Source: Trichoplax sp. H2 (taxonomy: Eukaryota; Placozoa; Uniplacotomia; Trichoplacea). From it: a stretch of 64,000 nucleotides of DNA. The number at the start of each line of letters is the position of its first letter. The first letter of the stretch is position 1. The translations under genes and the position numbers were made by a program. Positions 1-17,824 of the stretch are shown one piece after another. Location of the stretch: assembly GCA_003344405.1 (NCBI GenBank), contig NOWV01000045.1, positions 186,001 through 250,000 of the forward strand, written 5' to 3'. The notes under the pieces were generated by a model. The model saw only the letters and a list, made by a program, of their open reading frames with translations. It was not told the DNA's origin and did no database searches.

Positions 1-3000
1 ATCCGTTGTGAGCATTGTTATTATTTAGTGTATTGATCATTCATAATGTAATAGGTAGCATTCACATATGGTAAGGTCTGTGGCAAAATAAGAGATTAAT
101 AAACAATTACTAGACATATGTTTACTTCATAATTAAGCTTGTTTTGCATCTAATAATATGTAATCAGTATTTGCATCTCAGGATATGATAACTAGTTTAC
201 CGTCATGACTTACAAGTATTGAAACCCATCTAATGTCTCGTTATAGGCCCCGTACGATAATAGTATAGTAATGAGTAACGAGATTTTTTGGTTGTCTTCA
301 GTAGTATGAAAATATAAACTATTAAATTATTTATAAATTATAATCAAGAGAATCGATACGGTATGCAAAGATCAAACGATAGATTTAACAAATCTTACAG
401 TACCCAACTTTAGATATAATGTGAAATATAAAGCCATCATATATAAATTTTGCCCTAATTCCAATCGAAGTAATATAATATCAATTTTCATGAATAATTT
501 TTCAGCAACTGACGAATAACGATTTTATCTTTATCACATTTTCGATTACCAGGTCTCCATTTGATATTTTATCACTATGACTAATTGAATTCTATTAAAA
601 GTTGCTATGGAAATACAAATTCTGGCGTAATAGCAGACAATTTTGGTACTTTACAGCATAAGCGCATATATGCATTGTGTTTTGCTCTGTAGCATAAATT
701 ATGAGAAAATCGCAAAAGTTTTCTACTAATGTTCTGTTATTGATTGAAGACGATCTCAGCTTTAAACTCGAGTGCTGAGGGCTCTACTGGACGCATTTAG
801 CCTTCTTGATTTGCCATGATATATTTGCAACAGAATTATGCAAGCTTATTGAATTAAGTTTAATTACATGAAAGTTTTCAGATATTCTGAATGATAAATT
901 TTTAACACCAAAGTAATCGATAGTACACAAAGTATACAGTCAATACAGATGATTACTTCTATAGGTATAACACATTAATAAGAGTTAGTATTGAACCATA
1001 TTTTGGTCCGTAATTTATCACCACAGATCATGCATGTATCTGCTCGTATATCTATATACGATGAACAATCATTTCTTGCTTACAAATACTAAGATTAAAA
1101 TCACAGAAGCCAAGTTCGATCTCTGTAGTTGAGATATTAGCATAATTATAATTACTATTTTAAAAATTGCAAAGATGAAGCTTTACCTTTATTATTATCG
1201 ATAAATTGTCTTATAATTTCAATAACGAAAAAAAGTACAAAAAATATTACACGCTGTTTTTGTTATTAATTTTTTTCGTGAATAATTGAATATTTATAAG
1301 ATTTAGTGTTAAGATGCTTCTGTAAAGTGGCAACTAACAGATTTAATTTATTTTGATAGCTTCGCTAGCTACTATAATCCTGCAATACAGTCTTATAGAA
1401 TTTTGAGTTAGAAAATACGTTAAAAAATAGAGCTGGATCTGTAGCAGGTAAACTATGGGGATGCATCTCTATTTACCAAAGATCTAATACAATTCTGTGT
1501 TGGTCTAGAGTTGTGTAATTTGTATTTTGGTAACCTTTTCGTAAAATGCTATACCAGGAAGGACGTATGTCTAAATACAATACATCTTGAAGGGCCATCA
1601 CGAATTTGCCTTTATAGAACCAGTTATATCAACGTAATAGATTTATTTAATGTGATATGATATGGGTGTTATCATCACTATCTATGTTCTATATTACTAC
1701 GCTAATACATTACAGATGAGCTGAATGATGGCAATCTATTCTACAACACCATATCTAATTTAGTGTGAAGTCTTTAGATTTAGTAAGAAATTTTCACTCT
1801 TCTAATTTCTGGTTCTAAATTAGCTTAGTAGTTTACTGCAGCTATCGTATGTGGAACTTTAAAAGGCTCATTAACCGTTTAGCGTACTGTATACTTGCTT
1901 GGATTGATGATTTCCGTATACACATGTATATGAATTACTTTATATGAAGATAGACTAACACACACACAACTTGGCACGTGTAATGATGATTATTTCTATA
2001 ATGATGATATATGATTTAACCCTCCAAGTTTCAATTAATGCTAATGACTTGATAGCTGTATTTAAAATAATATGTACTGCGTAACATTTCCAACTTAAAG
2101 AAAGATTTTACCATCATTATAAACTTTTTATTTATTATAAAGCATCATGATTATCTGGCAGTGAATAATTTAGTCAAAATATTCAAAATATTTCTTTGGA
2201 AAAGCTGATATAGCTGGGCGCTATCATATCATGACAGAATAAATCTTTTACTGCCCATTAGCACTTGTACGTACAGCTTAAAAATGCATAATGTAGTTGT
2301 CAGGAAAATAAACTGTAGTTAAAAAAGAAGGTTTAGAAGTGCAATATGCTTCTACGGTATAACGTAGATAGCAGCAGTACCGGTAGTGAATGCGGATATT
2401 TAGGTTAGAATCGAAAATTTAAAAAAAGTAATGATATGACTGAGTATTCATGCAATAAATGAAAATCTATATGTTATGTTACACATCGTTAAAAAAGGCA
2501 TACCGCAAGAATAGTAAACTATAGATTAGAAAATTATAAAAGCACAATGAACTTCTTTAGGATAAAGTCGATGCATGCCGTAGATGAAATCGCAGCAAAT
2601 AATTATTTTACACGCTATCGTATATATCGTGCTGTGTTCATATTTATATGCATGCATATGACAACGCATTACCATGGTCTTAATATGTCGTTATATTATA
2701 CAGACACATTGCTTATACTAATACTTGATTCGCTATCGAAGGTTTATCAAGGGATATACACAGAAGAATATTACTGGACCTATACAGTACAGGAATTTGT
2801 GACAAGTGAAATTCTATTATAATTTTATAAATTTATGAATTTATGAAACTTTTAGTTATCCGCCTAGGTCGCAATTTTCTATACGGAATTAATAAGCTTC
2901 AGTGACCTAAACTGAAGTTTACTGAATAATTATCCGGACTTTATATAGGTCTATTACAAAATATAGTCATTGTATGAGTTGAGCAGCCAGAATATTGAAT

Positions 3001-5595
3001 AAGTATATTTTGCATATTAGTAATAGAGAAAAAATTATTAATAAATATTCCAAATTTCATAATTAACTTATGTCAAACTTTACCGTAGTGAGGCGGCGGA
3101 TATTGGATTAAGAATTTTAGATATTCATTTACTTATGATTACGTTATGATTTTGGATATTACTATGCACACCAATATATTCGTTATTCTACTGTATGATC
3201 CTATAATTAATATACGGTTACATTGCGCTCATAGACGGCATTCCTCAAAATGATGTTACTTCCCAATTCATAAAAAAAACAGCGAGTACTGTCAGAGTAG
3301 AAGTAATCAGCTTTTACGCATAAGTTCTATATTTTTACGTTGACTATTTAGCCAATCTCTTGTCTCCCATATTAGTCAAGACTACTTAACTTTAGTCGGT
3401 TTTATAGTGATATGCAATGCTATGTAATTCATCCGCTATTCTACTATACCATCTTATATTAATTAATTAATATACAATGCACTTATAGAAAACAGTTGTA
3501 GAAATAGTTAGCCTTCATGCATAAATTCTACATTTTTACGTTGACTATTTAGTCCATCTCTAGTCTTCTATGTTGGCCAAGACTACTTAACTTTAATCGT
3601 TTCAATACAATGCTGTGTCATTTATTTGCTATTCTACTTTACAATCCTATAATTAATATACATTGCACATATAGATGGCTTTCCTTCAAATGACATTTCT
3701 CAATTAATTAATAAGGATGGCATGTGATTGCTGTCAGATTAGAAGTAATCAGCTTTCACGCATAAGTTCTATATTTTTACTCTGACTTTCTAGTCTATCA
3801 GACTCAATCTCTTGTCTTTCATGTTAGTTAAGATTACTTACCTTCAGTTATACACAACACTGTGAGGGTATGTATTCACAAGATATATAATGCTATCTAT
3901 CATCATAACACCGTGAAATACTCTATACCGTTAACCTGGCAACAGGGTTGTGTTTGTTTGTGTATCAGGAATTCTGACTGAATCATTCTTACTATATTCT
4001 AACATTTTTCGTATGTTTCTATAAGTAAATGAATGATTGTCTAGTCCGCTAATTATGTCCAGTACTACTTAAAAATTTAATTAGAATATACAGTATATGT
4101 ATAATATATGATGCAACAGACGTACGGTATGCGTGGACTGGCAATAAAACAGTACGGTACTGGAGTATCGATAACGTTTACTTCACAGTTGCGATAGCAA
4201 ACAACATTAGAAAAGAAAGAAATCTTTAATCTACTTGCAGCGCCATTCTAGATCCGATATTTATCACGGAATATCATAGGGAAGATTTTACCATCCGAAG
4301 AAAATAAGCTACAAAGTGGTTAGAAAGTTAAAATATTATTCAATGGAACAGTTGATTATAGTTATGATAATCTAGATAGCGTGAAGGTAAAATAAGTAAA
4401 AACATTAACGGCGGTAAATTATCGGTGTTCATAGATAAGTCATAAGTCATTTTCTCGGTGTTCTCTAGCAATATCTATAGTACTATCCTATCTAAATGAC
4501 AACCCAATGTGATCACTTTTTAATGACGCTGTACGAATTTTTTTGTAATAGTAAAATTGAGATTCTAATATCCATGTACACTACTGATGTTGGGATAAAT
4601 TGTGTTAAACTAGTGAAAATAAAGAAGAATAGAAAAGCAACGGATTAATGGTGAAATCGAAAAATTTTTGCGAAAAGAGGAGAAAAAATTGATTGGGCCA
4701 AGTTAAACTGAAACAAGCGGTATGTATATCGTGCAGAAAGTACCAGTATTTATAGTTATGATATCGTTAATCAGTGTCCAGCTCCACGAAGAAAGGTTCT
4801 TACTTCTATGGGATCGACAGTAATAGCAAAACTCGATGAGAGTAAACAGTAGAACTTACAAAGTAGCAAAGAAAATGAATTATCGGTTTTATCCGTAGAC
4901 AATTGTACTGTCATCAGACATGAGTGAAATAGTACTTTGATATCTTTATATTGTGATCGTCTAAATATTTTCATTTCCATTCCTATAGTATTAAATCATT
5001 GAAAAGAAAACTCAGCCTATTCCCATTCTATACTACGGCGATACTGGACGACATCAGTAATACGGTGCCGTAATAACAAAACGACAAGCCCAAAGTACTT
5101 TTTTTTTTAAATACCTTTTACTTGCTTAACTTACTAACAATAATAAAGTATTGATTGAAAAATTTATTAATTATTTACCCTCTCTGTAATAGGCTAAACC
5201 ATAAATAACACATAAAATATACAAGATACATCAAGCAATTATTTATTATTATTAACAGTGAATACGCATTTTTAATAAACTTCTCAATAAAGTTAAAACG
5301 ATCGATGGTGCAGCGATTTGGCTTACATTCATTTTATTAACGATCTTCTATTAAACGTGAATGATGTACCGCTATAATTAAATTAAAATTGATCCATTAT
5401 CCATCCAAAAGTGATTAAGAACTCGAAGTCGATCGTATTTGATAGACATAGGAAGCTGGTTTTCAAACAGGATAGAAAATAGCTCATCCCTAATCTACTT
5501 GAAGTAAAGGCGATAAAGAATTTATAAAAGTTATAGAATCCTGTTTAGTTCGCCCATGCTATCTTGATATATTTTAAATTGAATGTTGAAGAGTG
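1..5595. other. Intergenic, no confident gene
   Basis: This AT-rich stretch upstream of PCNX4 contains only short open frames with no recognisable family. The longest (2547-2822, 91 aa) is low-complexity and resembles nothing I know. A minus-strand frame at 4771-4980 contains GTAAGT- and GTAAGA-type donor sequences, so it could hold an exon reading away from PCNX4, but I could not find partner exons. A diverged threefold repeat at about 3180-3850 is listed separately. I see no tRNA or rRNA. Confidence 0.5.
3180..3850. repeat. Three diverged tandem copies of about 200-240 bp
   Basis: A block beginning with an ATTCTACT-type stretch followed by TATAATTAATATAC recurs at about 3184, 3436 and 3634. 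The linked block reading GCATAAGTTCTATATTTTTAC, then CTATTTAGTC and a run containing CAAGACTACTTAAC, recurs at about 3316, 3516 and 3757. The copies differ by many substitutions and small indels, so the array is old. No coding content is evident. Confidence 0.6.
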
Positions 5596-12683
<7,088 letters not shown>

Positions 12684-12698
12684 TTTATTCGCTAAGAG

Positions 12699-12704
12699 AA
12701 TAAA
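12699..12704 (+). promoter_or_regulatory. Polyadenylation signal AATAAA for PCNX4
   Basis: A canonical AATAAA hexamer lies 16 bases after the PCNX4 stop codon. It fits the compact 3' ends of this genome but cannot be confirmed without transcript data. Confidence 0.5.
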
Positions 12705-13451
12705 AGCAACATTATTATCGTTGATGTTTAAATTTAACTTCCTGATCAATTGCGAGCTATACTAGATTGATATCATTTCATGAAATTATTCGCGTTAATC
12801 AGATAGTACGTGTGATACTACTCTCTATATAAAATAATGTATCCTGTGATAAACAAGATATTGGAGCCGTTTTCAATTTCAGGCTGATAATTTTCTGTAC
12901 AATTGATATACTGCACAGTGCACAGGTGTACATGTAAATACGTTTATTGCAGTGAAAATCAGGACTTACAACTATTTCGGTTGTATAACAGCCAATAATA
13001 TAGCTTGCTATTACTACAAAATATAGAAATTTTAGATACATGAATTTTAATGATAGTTTTCTTCGACTTTTTATTTTCAGTATCGCAACTTCTATTATTT
13101 ACAGTTAATGTAAATTTATTTATAGAGTATATCTACGGTACTGTAGATCTAGAAGTCCATGATAACACGTATTGTATACCCTTAATAATTATTATTAATA
13201 AAAATTATTTAAAATATCAAGTATACAGTACTGCATATTTTATTAAGGGCGATGGACAACGTTCATATTTCAAGGTTGTTACACTACACACTACAGTATA
13301 CTGGACTGACCATATCAGTCAGGGATATTTAGTGAATATTTTAACGGGCACCACCAGATAGTGCTGTAGACGTCGAGCGATTGGACGTCCAACGGACGTT
13401 CGATTTTGGACGTTCGGTATGTACGTTCGTTGTCAGATCGGACGTCGACGA

Positions 13452-13555
13452 ACTGTACTGTACAGTGTACAGTGTACAGTACAGTGTATACAGTCAGTTT
13501 GTATAATCCCACCCCAATACTATACAGTACAGTACAGTACTGTACATACAGTACA
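13452..13555. repeat. GTAC-W pentamer array
   Basis: Runs of GTAC separated by one A or T (period 5), with some degenerate GTGTAC steps, lie inside the left part of the hAT-like element and end at the first assembly gap. Because GTAC is a palindrome and the spacer is only A or T, the array belongs to the same repeat class on both strands. Confidence 0.8.
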
Positions 13556-13575
13556 NNNNNNNNNNNNNNNNNNNN
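13556..13575. other. Assembly gap 1 (20 N)
   Basis: Exactly 20 N's, probably a placeholder of unknown true size. It separates two copies of the same flanking segment. Confidence 0.95.
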
Positions 13576-14702
13576 TTTCTTCGACTTTTTATTTTCAGTA
13601 TCGCAACTTCTATTATTTACAGTTAATGTAAATTTATTTATAGAGTATATCTACGGTACTGTAGATCTAGAAGTCCATGATAACACGTATTGTATACCCT
13701 TAATTATTATTAATAAAAATTATTTAAAATATCAAGTGTACAGTACTGCATATTTTATTTATTTTATTAAGGGCGATGGACAACGTTCATATTTCAAGGT
13801 TGTTACACTACACACTACAGTATACTGGACTGACCATATCAGTCAGGGATATTTAGTGAATATTTTAACGGGCATCACCAGATCTAACAGTACAGTACAG
13901 TACATCATGGATATCAGAGACTACTGAGAGAGAGAGAGAAGGACGGAAAACTGATTACAGTACTAACAAACGTCTGGTCCGACCATACAGTACTGTACTG
14001 TACAGTACAGTACAGTACAGTACATCAAAAATACAGTTTATTGCACTGTAGTGTGTACTGTTCTGTACTGTACTTAGTATGAAAAGCTGGCATGATCAAC
14101 ATGGGACGAATCATCATTTTTTCGCATGGTCAAAAGCACTTCGACAAAATGTGGATATCATGTTTTATCATGGGTGCGAAAGTCCCATGGTTTCGACGGC
14201 TGGGGAATTTCTGTGTTGAGTAGTCCCTGGTTTTAGTTGTTACATATCGAAATTCGAAGCGTACGATGGAACAGTACAGAACTGTGCCGTACATGTACAG
14301 TACAGTATACTGTAGTACTGTATGGCCTGTAAGTACAAGACTTGCAAGGTTTCACCTTTTGGAGGAAACCGTAGCAACGAAAACTTACATACTGTTCTGT
14401 ACTGTACTGTACTGTACAGAACAGTATACAGTACAGTACTGTATTAACTAGAGATAATACTGTATACTGTACTGTACAGTACAGTACAACTGTGCTCTAC
14501 TGTAAAACTTAAAACTGTATCTGTGAACCCTAAATCTGAGCTCGACATGGTCAACATTGTCACGTTGCAGGCATACAAGCCGAATCGGTTATTATAATTT
14601 CACTATTTATTTGCTCTAGTCGTTTATTATAAAACAGGCACAGTATACGTACATTGTACTTAGTAACTTCTTCCTGCAAAGATTATTGTCCTTACTTTCA
14701 GT

Positions 14703-14722
14703 NNNNNNNNNNNNNNNNNNNN
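14703..14722. other. Assembly gap 2 (20 N)
   Basis: 20 N's at the end of the presumed empty-site allele. Sequence after the gap resumes inside the inserted element. Confidence 0.95.
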
Positions 14723-14807
14723 AATGTGCTCATTTAACAGAGGTTCAGTAACTTTATACCGTACCGTGTAGACCTGTCAGAGGTTCAGTAACTTTATATC
14801 GTGTACT

Positions 14808-15680
14808 GTGTACAGTACTGTACTGTACTGTAATGTACTGTATGCTGTACAAATGCACGGTTACTGTACAGTACAGTGTACACTATATACTGTAGTGTTA
14901 ACACTGTACACTGTGTACGTTGGTACGTTCAATGAACGTCCGACGTTCAAATTGGACGTTCGCACGTTCGTTCATTAAAACTGGCGAACGTCCACAGTAC
15001 TACCACCAGATCTAACAGTACTGTACAGTACAGTACATCATGGATATCAGAGACTACTGAGAGAGAGAGAGAAGGACGGAAAACTGATTACAGTACTAAC
15101 AAACGTCTGGTCCGACCATACTTTACAGTACTGTATACTGTACAGTACAGTACTGTACTGTACAGATTCCTACAGTACTGTACTGTACAGTACATCAAAA
15201 ATACAGTTTATTGCACTGTAGTGTGTACTGTTCTGTACTGTACTGTACTTAGTATGAAAAGCTGGCATGATCAACATGGGACGAATCATCATTTTTTCGC
15301 ATGGTCAAAAGCACTTCGACAAAATGTGGATATCATGTTTTATCATGAGTGCGAAAGTACCATGGTTTCGACGGCTGGGGAATTTCTGTGTAGAGTAGTC
15401 CCTGGCTTTAGTTGTTACATACCGAAATTCGAAGCGTACGATGGAATAGTACAGAACTGTGCGGTACATGTACAGTACAGTATACTGTAGTACTGTATGG
15501 CCTGTAAGTACAAGACTTGCAAGGTTTCGCCTTTTGGAGGAAACCGTATCAACGAAAACTTACATACTGTACTGTTCTGTACTGTACTGTACAGAACAGT
15601 ATACAGTTTTGACTAGAGATAATATACAGTACAGTACTGTACTGTACACTGTACAGTACAACTGTGCTCTACTGTAAAAC
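14808..15680. repeat. Cluster of GTAC-W arrays
   Basis: Repeated GTACA/GTACT pentamers occur at about 14808-14920, 15012-15038, 15120-15195, 15228-15252, 15470-15500, 15560-15610 and 15624-15680. Many are perfect inverted repeats in which a run of GTACT is followed by a run of GTACA. Intervening DNA is unique or belongs to the duplicated flank. Confidence 0.8.
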
Positions 15681-16010
15681 TTAAAATTGTATCTGTAAAC
15701 CCTACATCTGAGCTCGACATGGTCAACGTTGTCACGTTGCAGGCATACAAGCCGAATCGGTTATTATAATTTCACTATTTATTTGCTCTAGTCGTTTATT
15801 ATAAAACAGGCACAGTATACGTACATTGTACTTAGTAACTTCTTCCTGCAAAGATTATTGTCCTTACTTTCAGTACAAACTAATCTACTGCGAAGCTCGT
15901 CATCAGAAGAAGTGCCCAACTGCTCATACTGATCATAAATAATAATTTTATTTGTAACACTGGATTAATCATTGATAAGATATACTTCGTTGCTTATACA
16001 CTACACTATA

Positions 16011-17315
16011 ATGGCATCTCGAAATTTTAAAGTTGGAACTGTCTATACCAGGTTTGTATTATTTCACGAAATATAGATTAATTGACCTTGATATCCTTTG
16101 GTATTTCTGTAGATCATTTAGTAATGATAGCACTAGCTCATGTACCGTCGTATGTTGCCATCCTCAAGTATTAAGATTAGTTATTTGAGATTGCTGTATT
16201 TTATCAATAATTATTGAGATCTCTCTACTATTAGTATTGATGGTATTATACAAGTACAGTACGCTGAGCACAGTAGTTGTAACAAATGATGCAGGTATCC
16301 TATCGAGAAATTGATATTTTCGATGTCCTTAATTTGAGGCTCATAACTGGTTCGTATTTTATTAATGGGTATGTTAGAGTATTAGGACTATTAAAATCTG
16401 GAGCAATTAAGCAAAAGCCCTTGTGGTTCGATATTGTTGAAACCTTCCCACCTATTTTACCGACAATGCATAATCGTGCTCCAGTACCCGGAAGAGCAAG
16501 AAAACTACAGTATTGGGAAGATGAAGTCAGAGAGTTAGTATAATCATTATTAATATGATTTTAATCTTCGAGGCATACGTGTAGTTTAACTTTCAACTTG
16601 AAGCGTTGATCAGAATTAACCTTGATTTAGCTATTGCAATAATCGAAACTTCTCATTTTAGAAAGTTTTATAAGGAATTTAAGTTCATTGAACCTGTTAA
16701 CTTATATGAAACTGACAATAAACCAACAATATGTGATAGGTTTGTGCCCCTTTACTTGGATTCTACACCAAATATTAATATCAATAACTCTTGCTGTTAT
16801 TTATATATATACGTATATATGCAGTACAGGATCGCATATGTGAATTATAGTTATTGTAACAATTTGGTTACAAGTAACTCAAAAGCTAGATATATATTTC
16901 ACCTCATCACTTTTTCTATTCTTGGCTCTTGCAGATTTATTATGCACTACGAACAATTCAGTCAAGAAGAAACAGATGGTGATGTTGCATTTGCAAAATC
17001 AAAGGAGGCATTGGAACAAGAAGGAGTAACTTTTAGTCGAATTAAGGTCGTAAAATTTGAAAACAGATTTAACAGTCAATAATTATGCAGTATAGATTAG
17101 ATTAACTTACGGTTGCTATTGTGTTATACTGATAGAATTTTAAGGCAATGAGAAGTTAGCTACCTGATATCAATTGACAGACACAAGTCTACATTTTTGA
17201 CACGTCTTTAAACTTTGAAAAATTATAGGAAAAGGAAGAGAAAGAAGCAGTTCCTGTTAAAGAAAATACAGCTAGTGAAGACAATGCTTCAATAGAAAAT
17301 ATCTTTCAATTGTAG
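16011..17315 (+). CDS. MRPS23: Mitochondrial small ribosomal subunit protein mS23
   Basis: Exons: 16011-16051, 16378-16533, 16662-16739, 16935-17049, 17229-17315; 477 coding bases, 158 aa (human 190). The first exon encodes MASRNFKVGTVYTR, matching the family start (GS-I/V-F/Y-SR). Exon 2 carries LLKSGAIKQKPLWFD, aligned to the conserved KEKPLWYD motif, and LQYWEDEVRE, aligned to IWYHEDRIRA. Exon 3 supplies KFYKEF and a C-x-RF motif that continues across the next junction, and exon 4 has AKSKEALEQEGV. The short lysine/glutamate-rich tail ends at TAG 17313. The protein is a metazoan-type component of the mitochondrial 28S subunit, presumably imported into the matrix. The exon 4 donor could also be three bases earlier. 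Confidence 0.88.
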
Positions 17316-17375
17316 CTGTGTTGCGGTATTGCTGTGTTACGCATTCATATTGTTGCTCATCATAGAAATTTTGTA

Positions 17376-17381
17376 AATAAA
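17376..17381 (+). promoter_or_regulatory. Polyadenylation signal AATAAA for MRPS23
   Basis: AATAAA lies 60 bases after the MRPS23 stop codon, an ordinary spacing for a 3' end. No transcript evidence is available. Confidence 0.5.
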
Positions 17382-17824
17382 TATTAAGCCGTTTGAGGTT
17401 ATTAAATATCAATCGCATTTAAATTTAATTCGCGTATTAATACTGAACGCATCGCTTTACTTACTGAGATAATTGTACTGGACAATTTCTGTAAAATATC
17501 TTATCAATACTTAAAGGTTTATATTGGCTTCTAGCGTAACTGATTTCTTCGAAGTGGTATATAGGGTATAGTCAAGATCCGGTATTTAGTATTTCTAGTT
17601 CACGCGTATTTGTTACTTTACAAACCGAATAATGATCCACCTTTGTAATATATCCACACAATATTAATCCGACATCAAAATATTTCTGTGAATGCCTTTA
17701 AATTGATATGTACCTCAGATGATAGTAAATCGTAAGAGATTTTATCTAGGAATTCATCAAAGCAAAGCGTTAATAAGCTATGAAATCACTAGTTTAAAAT
17801 TATCAGATGATCACTAATTATTAC

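Larger units (their letters stand above)
13058..13882. repeat. Near-identical copies flanking gap 1 (13058-13358 and 13576-13882)
   Basis: The segment starting TTTCTTCGACTTTTTATTTTC is present on both sides of the first N gap. The copies differ by a small ATT-type indel, an indel in TATTTTATT and a few substitutions. Open frames inside the copies (13050-13361 and 13406-13927) have no family resemblance and exist only because the segment is duplicated. The near-identity and adjacency to N's indicate two alleles of one locus rather than two genes. Confidence 0.75.
13359..15002. mobile_element. hAT-like non-autonomous insertion, interior interrupted by a mis-scaffolded empty allele
   Basis: The left end TAGTGCTGTAGACGT (13359) and the reverse complement of the right end at 15002 (TAGTACTGTGGACGT) match at 13 of the first 15 bases. 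Both ends are bordered by the same 8-mer CCACCAGA (13351-13358 and 15003-15010). An uninterrupted version of the site, with TCACCAGA (13875-13882), joins the same flanks directly. An 8-bp target duplication with TAG-type inverted ends is the hAT superfamily pattern. Visible element sequence is 13359-13555 and 14723-15002; the contig 13576-14702 between the gaps appears to be the empty allele. The ends are rich in GACGTTCG-like motifs and GTAC arrays, and no transposase frame is visible. Confidence 0.65.
13873..15874. repeat. Near-identical copies flanking gap 2 (13883-14702 and 15011-15874)
   Basis: Both copies contain CATCATGGATATCAGAGACT, a GAGAGAGAGAG run, AAAAGCTGGCATGATCAACA and the same end CCTTACTTTCAG. 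The second is slightly longer owing to extra GTAC repeats. The first copy ends exactly at the gap and the second continues into unique DNA before MRPS23. This fits two alleles of the right flank of the hAT-like insertion. Frames in both copies (14266-14451, 15221-15490, 15459-15677) run through the repeats and are not credited as genes. Confidence 0.8.

Noticed and set aside
2547-2822. 91-codon plus-strand frame
   Set aside because: AT-rich composition, no splice context, no domain and no related sequence that I recognise; chance length for this composition.
13406-13927. A 173-codon frame crossing the first N gap
   Set aside because: It depends on reading through N's and on GTAC repeats, and joins two allelic copies; it has no family resemblance.
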